Assembly: GCF_009727055.1 (NCBI RefSeq)
Contig: NC_052351.1
Location: forward strand, 54,723,441-54,787,440
Source: Benincasa hispida
Lineage: Eukaryota; Streptophyta; Magnoliopsida; Cucurbitales; Cucurbitaceae
Length of the DNA: 64,000 nt
Reading direction: 5' to 3'
How positions within the stretch are numbered: the stretch's first letter is position 1; every line of letters starts with the position of its first letter. The notes below the pieces were generated by a model. The model was not told the origin of the DNA. It searched no databases and worked only from the letters and a program-made list of their open reading frames with translations. Made by a program: the position numbers and the translations under genes. Positions 56,181-64,000 of this stretch are shown here, piece by piece.

Positions 56181-57560
56181 CAAATTCGTCTTGAAGAGCA
56201 CCACAAAGCAACGATCAAACATCAACGCAGACTTAACCCTACAATGAAAAAGGTCATTAAAAAAGAGATCATTAAATGGTTAGATGCAGGCATTATTTAT
56301 CCAATAGCAGATAGCACGTGGGTCAGCCTAGTGTAGTGTGTGCCAAAGAAGGGTGGCATGGTGGTAGTCCCAAATGAAAATAATGAACTAATATCGCAAA
56401 GGACCGTCACCGAGTGGCGTATTTGCATGGACTACCGCAAACTGAATGCGGCAACGAAGAAAGATCATTTCCCTGTGCCATTCATTGACCAAATGCTAGA
56501 CTGTCTAGCTAAAAATGACTTCTATTGCTTTCTGGATGGCTATGCCGGGTATAACAAGATTATGATTGCTCCACAAGACAAAGACGAGACCATATTCACT
56601 TACCCATATGGGACCTTTGCTTTTCGCCACATGTCGTTCGGCCTCTACAATGCGCCAAGCACACTCCAAAGGTGCATGATGGCCATCTTTTCAAACTATC
56701 TTGAGGACTCTGTTGAAATCTTCATGGATGACTTCTCTGTTTATGGGCACACCTATGAAGTTTGCCTATCAAACCTAGAGAAGATACTAAAGAGATGCAA
56801 AGAGACGAATCTGATTCTTAACTGGGAAAAATGCCATTTTATGGTAAAATAGGGCATCATGTTGGGGCACAAGGTTTTCTGGGATGGGTCAGGTGGATAA
56901 AGAAAAAATAGAAGAAATTGGAAAACTTCCACCTCCAACAAGCGTGAAGGTTGTACAAAGTTCCTTGGGGCATACTGGATTCTATAGACGCTTTGTCAAA
57001 GACTTTTTTAGAATAATACAACCATTGAGTGCGTTGTAGGAGGCTGATAGAAAATTTGATTTTGACAACAATTTCCTCAACGCATTCAGAATTTTGAAGA
57101 ATGCACTGATTACCGCACCCGTGTTAATTGCACCTGACTGGACACTTCCTTTTGAATTAATGTAGGATGTAAGCAGGTATGCGATGGGAGCAGCTTTGGC
57201 ACAAAAGAGAAAAACAATCTTACATCCCATCGCATATGCGAGTAAGACATTAAATCCTGCTCAGACCAATTACACCACCATAGAGAAAGAGCTTCTTGCG
57301 ATAATTTTTGCATTGGAAAAATTTAGAGCATATCTGCTCAGAACGAAGGTACTCATCCATATCATTCGGCAATAAAGTATTTAATGACAAAGAAGGATGC
57401 AAAGCCGAGGTTGATCAGAGGGGTTCTTCTCCTTCAAGAATTTGACATAGAAATAATTGATAGAAAGGGGATGGAGAACCAAGTTTCAGATCACTTGTCT
57501 AGATTAGAAAACCCTGAGGTTGACCACAACGAGCTAGAGGTGAATGTGGTGTTCTTAGAT
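56181..57560 (+). pseudogene. Athila-like reverse transcriptase and RNase H (G2)
   Basis: RT opens with QRRLNPTMKKVIKKEIIKWLDAGIIYPI (about 56225-56305). The long open piece (56340-56852) has WRICMDYRKLNAATKKDHFPVPFIDQML, FLDGYAGYNKI, YGTFAFRHMSFGLYNAPSTLQRCMMAIF and the catalytic IFMDDFSVYGHT (near 56720), intact. A stop at about 56850 and frameshifts follow. RNase H has HPIAYASKTLNPAQTNYTTIEKELLAIIFALEKF (about 57220-57330) and [17 protein letters not shown] (about 57460-57510). Confidence 0.85.
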
Positions 57561-58856
57561 GAGCAGTTGTTCCATATTTTAAAAAGAATTGCCTTGGTAT
57601 GCTGACATAGTCAACTATTTGGTTTGCTAGAAATTTCCAGAGGAATATACTTACCACCAGAAGAGGAGACTCAAGCACGAATGTAGATCATACTTCTGGG
57701 ATAAGCCGAATCTATACAAAAAGGGGGCAGACCAAATCCTGCAACTATGCGTACCAAATACTGCTCAACAATGCATATTATTGCAATGTCATGACTCACC
57801 GTATGGTGGGCACTTTGCACTACAACTAAGGTTTTACAGAGTGGATTCTTCTGGCCAACATTGTTTAAGAATGCAGCTGAATGTGCCATGAAGTGTGATC
57901 GGTGCGAGCACATAGGTAACATTTCATGGAAACATACAATGTCGATGAACATCATCTTGGAGCTTGAGTTGTTCGACGTATGGGGTATCAACTTCATGGG
58001 ACCATTCCCTCCTTCGAATGGTAAACATTATATTTAATTAAACGTCGACTATGTATCCAAATGGGTAGAGGGGTTGGCATGCGTCGTAAGCGATGCGGCA
58101 GTAGTCTCTCAATTCCTAAAGAAAAACATTTTCACTCGTTTTGGCATTCCACGTGCCATAATAAGTGAAGAAGGGTCTCACTTTTTCAATCATACTGTCA
58201 AGGATCTACTACGCAAATATAACATTCTCCACAAAGTGGTCACCGCATACCATCCGCAGACGAATGGTCAGGCCGAGAAATCAAGCTGATACTTGAAAAG
58301 GTAGTAAGGCCTTCGCGAAAGGATTGGGCAACAAAGTTGGACGATGCATTGTGAGCATACCAGACTGCATTTAAAACAACCATAGGTATGTCCTCGTATG
58401 CGTTGGTATTTGGTAAGGCATGTCATTTGCCTCTGGATCTAGAATACAAGGCATTGTGGGTGGTGAAGAAACTGATTTTGACTTGAAGAAAGCAAGAGAA
58501 GTGAGAAAATTTCAACTGGTCGAGCTAGAATAATAGAGGATCAACGCATATGAGAACGCAAAGATTTACAAGGAGTGTACCAAGCACTGGCTCGACAAAC
58601 ACATATGCGACAAGAACCTCCAAGTCGAGGAGAGGGTCTTACTATTCAACTCACGTCTACGGCTCTTCCCCGGGAAACTAAAGTCACGTTAGTCCTAACC
58701 ATTCATCGTTAGAGAGGTATTTCTACATGGCACGATTGAATTATCAAATGATGACGGAACAAATATATTCAAAGTTAATGGGCAGCGGGTAAAAGCGTAT
58801 CATGGAGAAGGCTGTCATCGCCAAGTCGACTCCGTGGAACTGAGAAACGTTGAATA
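57561..58856 (+). pseudogene. Athila-like integrase (G2)
   Basis: The zinc-binding region is read with frameshifts (about 57740-57930). The core has [25 protein letters not shown] text (about 57955-58025), where the first catalytic Asp is replaced by Asn. It continues with IISEEGSHFFNH, where Asp is likewise changed to Glu, and YHPQTNGQAE. A deletion at about 58280 removes the segment with the last catalytic Glu. The C-terminal domain ([11 protein letters not shown], about 58655) ends near 58856. Stops are frequent, so this copy is more decayed than the minus-strand element E3. Confidence 0.8.
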
Positions 58857-59365
58857 AAGAAGGAAGTAGGTGGTCCCTGCGCTATCAGACGATCGAGGGA
58901 TGCAAGTTTTGGGAATCATGGAATCTTAAATTCTTCTCTACTACTCAGAATTTTCCATTCACCATATCTTTTCAGTCTTTATCTATTCTTACTCTTCAAA
59001 AAAAGGTGTTTGTTTTGTTTAAATCTTATTTGACCTTCTCTCTGTTTTTCTCGCAATGATTGAGGTGCTGGATGTGGAGGTGTTACACAAAGAAGCAACT
59101 TATCTCATTCCATCACAGAAATCCAAAGAAGATAGATCGCCGCAAAGAAGGATGCATCGATACACAATGCGGGGCGACAACGCAAATTTGGGGGTTGTAT
59201 TCTTCCTTCACTCTATTTCAAATTTTGCATTATTGCATCACATTTTAGTTTTAATAGTTTTATCACCGCATCCTCTTTGATTACCACAATCATTTGACAT
59301 TGATAAATTTAGTAAGTCGCTGCATACTGTCTCTTTACCAATTATGATTTCAATGATGAAAAACA
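58857..59365 (+). mobile_element. 3' UTR of G2, cut short
   Basis: Non-coding, similar to 49631-50180 (aatttgggggttgtattcttcc near 59185, gatttcaatgatgaaaa near 59350). It ends where minus-strand LTR sequence begins. Confidence 0.65.
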
Positions 59366-59499
59366 ACGATGGCCGCATGCGATCGCAATGTTCTCAACTT
59401 AATGCTTTTTGACACAATTTTGCATGTTTTTACTATCGCATTCCGACATTTTTTTATATCTTTGTGTTGTAATAACATGCATTTCTGCCCGTTATCACA
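59366..59499 (-). mobile_element. Start of Athila-like LTR F3 (minus), 134-bp stub
   Basis: On the minus strand it reads TGTGATAACGGGCAGAAATGC from 59499, the family F start, directly after the purine tract of element E3. Only the first 134 bp remain before plus-strand G2 sequence. Confidence 0.75.
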
Positions 59500-60204
59500 A
59501 CCCCAAATTTAAAACAATGTTTGTCCTCAAGCATAAACTAAAGATTCTTCTTAGAGAGTCATCTGCCTTTTTCTTACCTAGATTTCTCGAGGTGGCTTAT
59601 TCAAATCTTATGAATCAAAATCTCCTTAATTTCTATCCTGGTCTTTTCTTAAAATATTTCTAAATTTTAGGGACCGCAAGTTTAACCTTCAAAAAGATTT
59701 TACTTGTTTCCAAGGCATCGCATGACTTATTTCAAAAAATCTTTTTCAACTGGGTGTTTCCAAATGATTTTTTTCCTCGTGTAGTTTAGATGTTCTTTTT
59801 ATGACCTTGCGTTGATCCAAGTGCTTAGCCTTCGTTTTGGCTTGCCCCCAGGGGTGTCATGCGAGCATCCAACTACGAGCAAGGCGCTCTTTCTCAGTCT
59901 AGACTCATGCCCATTTGGCAGCGGAGTTGTGATCATTTTATTTATGCGTTGATCACAATTCCTACCTTTGTTTTGGCTTGCCCCCACAGGTGTCACGTGG
60001 ACATCCAACTACGAGTAAGATTCGATCTCAACGTTATGATTTTTTTTTATTCAGAGTGATGAGGTAGAAAGGATATAAAAGTGATAAAGGATATAAAAAG
60101 GTGGAGATAATTCATGAAATGAAGTTGTAAAAGGTTACTTTAAAAAGATTGTGTCCCTGATGAGTTTGAATTGTATGATTGTGCAGGGACTGCCCACTTC
60201 TTCT
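59500..60204 (-). mobile_element. 3' UTR of element E3 (minus)
   Basis: Non-coding. It has a polypurine-type aaatttggggt tract beside the LTR stub and two copies of the conserved ctcgtagttggatg-type element (59828-59880 and 59967-60017). Confidence 0.7.
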
Positions 60205-61505
60205 TTAGTTAGAATTCCTCAGGTCCACAGAGGTTTTTTCGCGATGTAAGTCTTGTCTGTGATATATTTTGACTCTTTTTCCATTGACTTTGAATGCGTT
60301 GGTCTCGTCCTCGCTGTATAACTCAATCGCTCCATGCGAAAATACCTTTTTGATTATAAATGTTGCAGACCATCGGGATTTTAATTTTTCAGGAAAAAGT
60401 TGTAGCCAAGATTCTTCTCGCATAATTGTTTGTCATGCCAATGTTTTGCGCGCTCCTTATAGATTTTGGCATTCTCATATGCTTGAGTTCTCCATTTGTC
60501 AAGCTTAACCAACTGAAGTTTCCTTGCCTCCCTTGCAGCCTTTGAATCAAAATTGAGCTTTTTCACTGCCAACATTGCTTTATGCTCCAATTCAAGTGGT
60601 AAGTGGCATGCCTTTCCAAACACCAGGGCATATGGAGACATGCCTATAGGTGTTTTATAGGCAGTCTAGTATGCCCACAAGGCATCGTTCAGTTTCATTG
60701 TCCAATCTTTGCATGAAGGCTTTACTACCTTCTCTAAGATCACCTTGATTTCCCTATTGAACACCTCAGCTTGGTCGTTTGTTTGTGGATGGTATGCGGT
60801 GGTGACCTTATGGTGGATATTATATTTGAGCAGTAATTTGTTGATGATGTTATTAACAAAGTGGGAGCCTTCATCACTTATTATGGCACGTGGGGTGCCA
60901 AAACGAGTGAAGATATTTTTCCACAAGAACTTGGAGACTACCGCCGCATCACTTGCGACACATGATACTGCTTCAACCCATTTAGAAACATAGTCGACGG
61001 CCAACAGGATGTATTTGTGACCATTTGATGGCGGAAATGGCCCCATAAAGTCTATGCCCCATACGTCGAATAGCTCCAATTCTAAGATAATATTCATCGG
61101 CATCGCATTCTTCCATGAAATGTTGCCTGTGTGTTGGCACTGATCGCATTTCATTGAATATTCTCTTGCGTCCTTAAATACAGTTGGCCAAAAATATCCA
61201 CTTTGTAACACCTTTGCTACAGTGCATTGGCCTCCAAAATGTCCACCATACGATGAGTCATGGCATTGGGATAATATGCGCTGGTGAGCAGATTCTGGTA
61301 TGCATAGGCGCAAAATCTAGTCTGACTCCCTCTTGTAAAGATTTGGCTCGTCCCAATAATATGATTTACATTCATGTCTGAGCTGCCTCTTTTGGTGGGT
61401 TGTGTAGTTTTCAAGAAATTGTTCGCAAACAAGAAAATTGACCACGTCTGCATACCATGGTAACTCTTCTATTTTAAACAGCTGCTCATCTAGGAAAGTT
61501 AAGTT
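60205..61505 (-). pseudogene. Athila-like integrase (E3, minus)
   Basis: Best-preserved integrase in the window. One open frame of 215 codons (61313-60666) covers the zinc-binding [19 protein letters not shown] region and a core with [29 protein letters not shown] and [17 protein letters not shown], with D, D and E all present. A single in-frame stop follows (about 60664). The C-terminal part (60641-60205, one frameshift near 60390) has [15 protein letters not shown] and [20 protein letters not shown]. Upstream, 61505-61314 encodes the RNase H to integrase linker (FLDEQLFKIEELPWYADVVN), cut by the solo LTR at 61506. Confidence 0.85.
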
Positions 61506-62797
61506 TGTTGGATCGATATGGCAACCCTAGAGGGGGGGTGAATAGGGTTTAATTAAACTTTTTTTTTTTCTAAATTAACCCAATTAAACTAATTAATACA
61601 CTTTTTATAAATAATAAGAAAATTTCAATTTATACAATAAATAAGATGACAAAAAGTGTGATAATTTAATTCTATCAAATTTTAGCAAATAAATAAGAAC
61701 AAACTTAAACATACAATAAATTTCTTAAATTAATTGCGAAAATAAAAAGAAAAGAGTTAGAGAAGAAGACACCGTAATTTTTATAGTGGTTCGATCAAAC
61801 TAGACCTACTCCACTCCCCAAGCGCCTCTTGGGATTTTGGAAAAAATCTTTCCAACTCTTTCCACGGATTAGAGCCCAACCGTTACACCACTGTTCTTTT
61901 TACGGGTTTAAGAGGAAACCCGATCCTTTCCACGATTTAGGATCAAACCGTTACAAATGTTGGAATTTTTTAAGAACACAATACAACTCTCACTAGAGTG
62001 GTTTACAAGTTTATGCACTCAACAAATTTATCCTCACAATACAATAACACTCTCTCAAGAATAAGATGAAAAGAAAAAAAATAGGGAGCTTAGAGAGAGC
62101 AACAATGGAAACTTTTAAGTTTTGGAGGATTATGAAATGTAAAATTTGTTAGTACAAAATTTGGAGAGGAAGATGGTTTATATAGAGAGGGAAAAATTTT
62201 TAGAAACCACAATTAATTTGGACCATTGGATTTTGGAAAAGAAAAATCAATGGTGGAGATTTTAAACTAAACTAGTCGTTAGATACAAATAAAATATAAT
62301 ATTAAATTCTTTTTCTTTTGAAATTCATTTTTTTTAAATTAATCCAAAAAATAAAAAACATACCATGTGTCAAACACGAGCCGTTAGACACAAACATAAA
62401 ATAATACTAAATTTATTTTTCTTTTAATTCATTTTCTTTTTAAATTCATTTTTTAATAAAATAATATATACATATAATATTTTAATAACCAAAAGCCCAA
62501 CGTGTCACTCTCCCAAAGCTCCACGTGTCGTCGCCGGATTGGTCATCGATGCTGACTCAGTCTCCACGTCAGCGCCATCGATGCTGACTCAGTCTCCCAA
62601 AGCTCCAAAGCTCCACTTCTTCGTTTTAGCTCCGATTTGAGTGATTCAAGAGGTGTTGGAATCGTTGTTTCGAGCTCTACGCATATTAAAACATTAAAAT
62701 TTTCAGTAATTAAAAATTGAGTTTGTTATCATCAAAACATTGATTAATTAATTAATTAAAATTAATTAATTTGAGATTAAGGGCCAAAGAGCCAATA
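61506..62797 (+). mobile_element. 1.3-kb solo LTR inserted in E3
   Basis: Starts TGTTGGATCGATATGG, with the ccctagagggggggtgaata string nearby, and ends gggccaaagagccaata. Flanks are AAGTT (61501-61505) and GAGTT (62798-62802), a 5-bp duplication with one change. Taking it out rejoins the E3 reading frame between LEIN and FLDEQL. A TATA-like tttatatagag (about 62176-62186) supports plus orientation. No genes are present. Confidence 0.7.
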
Positions 62798-63326
62798 GAG
62801 TTAATCTCCAACTGGTTGCGGTCGACTTTAGGATTTTCTAATCCTGATAGGTGGTCCGCAACCTGGTTCTCTGCACCCTTGCGATCAATGATTTCTATGT
62901 TGAATTCTTGAAGGAGGAGAACCCATCGAACCAACCTCGTCTTTGCATCTTTGTTTGTCATTAAATATTTGATTGCCAAGTGGTCGGTATGAACGATCAC
63001 TTTAGACCCCAACAAGTAAGCTCTGAATTTCTCCAACGCAGAGATTACTGCAGGAAGTTCTTTTTCAGTGGTAGTGTAATTTGTTTGTATAGGGTTCAAG
63101 GTTCTATTTGCATATGCGATGGGATGTAGCATTGTTTTCTTCTTTTGCGACAGAACCACCCCCATCATATAACCGCTATCATCACACATCAGTTCAAAAG
63201 GCTGTGTCTAATCCGGTGCGATCAACATAGGTGTGGTTATTAATGCGTTCTTCAGTATTTTGAATGCGTTGAGGCATTGTTCATCAAAGTGAAACATTCT
63301 CTCTGCCTCCAGCAACGCACTCAATG
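62798..63326 (-). pseudogene. Athila-like RNase H (E3, minus)
   Basis: Reads SALLEAERMFHFDEQCLNAFKILKNALIT, then [57 protein letters not shown] and [29 protein letters not shown], up to the solo LTR. The frame is open from 63189 to the insertion. One stop (about 63211) lies between the RT connection and RNase H. Confidence 0.85.
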
Positions 63327-64000
63327 GTCACACAATCTTTGAAAAGTCTTTCACAAAATGTTGATAAAGTCCTACATGCCCCAGGAAGCTTCTAACAGCC
63401 TTCACAATTGCTGGAGGTGGGAACTTTTCAATGGGCTCAATCTTTGCCTTATCCACCTCCAGCCCATCCTTGGAGACTTTATGTCCAAGCACAATATGTT
63501 TCTTCACCATGAAGTGGCACTTCTCCTAGATCAGCACAAGTTCGTCTCTTCACATCTTCTCAGTATCATTTCCAAATTTTTTAAACAGACTTCATATGTG
63601 TGCCCATACACCGAGAAGTTGTCCATAAAAATTTCCACTGAATCTTCAAGATACTCAGAGAAGATGGCCATCATACACCTCTGGAACGTTCTCGGTGCAT
63701 TGCATAATCCAAACGGCATGCATTGAAAGGAAAACGTTCCGTAGGGGTAGGTGAATGTGGTTTTCTTTTGGTCTTCTAGAGCAATCATGATTTGGTTGTA
63801 GCTTGCATATCCATCCAAAAAGCAGAAATAATCATTTCCTGCTAGGTGGTCTAGCATCTGATCAATAAAAGGCAAGGGGAAATGATCCTTCTTTGTCACT
63901 GCATGCAGTTTGTGGTAGTCCATGTAGATCTGCCAGCCAGTGAAAGTCCTCATTGGTACTAATTCATTGTTTGCATTAGGGACAACCATCATCCCTCCTT
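63327..64000 (-). pseudogene. Athila-like reverse transcriptase (E3, minus), continues past the window
   Basis: One frame from 63992 to 63531 has WQIYMDYHKLHAVTKKDHFPLPFIDQML, FLDGYASYNQI, YGTFSFQCMPFGLCNAPRTFQRCMMAIF and IFMDNFSVYGHT. The catalytic FMDD is FMDN, with codon AAC at 63618-63620. After a stop the connection domain follows (63510-63328: HIVLGHKVSKDGLEVDKAKIE, VRSFLGHVGLYQHFVKDFSK). Gag and protease would lie beyond 64000. Confidence 0.85.

Noticed and set aside
1..64000. Search for tRNA, rRNA, microRNA hairpins or a multi-gene host cluster
   Set aside because: None was recognisable by eye. Unique DNA is limited to a few short spacers.

Overview
This window is nuclear DNA from a dicot plant, made almost entirely of nested and broken LTR retrotransposons. 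There are no bacterial features, rRNA or tRNA genes, or CRISPR arrays. The Ty1/copia and Ty3/gypsy families resemble those common in cucurbits, and the spacer near 15.77-15.84 kb has the gatagactatcact-like wording often seen in Cucurbitaceae. Cucurbitaceae is therefore my best guess, held loosely.

Layout. 1-2182 is an LTR of a Tekay/Del-like gypsy family (family A). 2183-3560 is unclassified, with a minus-strand promoter-like module. 3560-7044 is a minus-strand Athila-like remnant: gag, tRNA-Asp-type primer site and LTR. 7490-8964 is a copia LTR (family B, minus). 8965-10616 is unique DNA holding the only convincing host gene, a small intronless minus-strand gene (10028-10387) for an IDA-like secreted peptide. 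10617-15337 is a minus-strand family-B LTR split by a plus-strand family-B LTR, which itself contains part of an A-like LTR. 16016-21591 is a deleted copia element (C2). 21592-23868 holds rearranged Athila-type LTR pieces. 23869-44048 is a second copia element (C1). It carries a Tekay-like element (A1, 26118-36146) in its leader and a 3.1-kb minus-strand solo LTR (37442-40548) in its integrase. 44049-48024 is the 3' half of another Tekay-like element (A2). 48025-59365 is a tandem run of plus-strand Athila-like pieces (G1, G2). 59366-64000 is a minus-strand Athila-like element (E3) carrying a 1.3-kb solo LTR.

Every retrotransposon gene is broken by stops, frameshifts or deletions. Many stops look like C-to-T or G-to-A changes at Trp, Arg or Gln codons, as expected for old methylated repeats.

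Several of the most striking signals are artefacts of sequencing or assembly. Two abutting Tn5 mosaic ends (37202-37239) match a Nextera mate-pair junction adapter. There is a 25-N gap (31091-31115) next to an indel-rich second pass through one LTR, and an exact 91-bp duplication on both sides of a single N (34079). I found no new multi-gene system. The best biological leads are the IDA-like peptide gene and an array of five small hairpins inside the family-A LTRs whose stems show compensatory changes.
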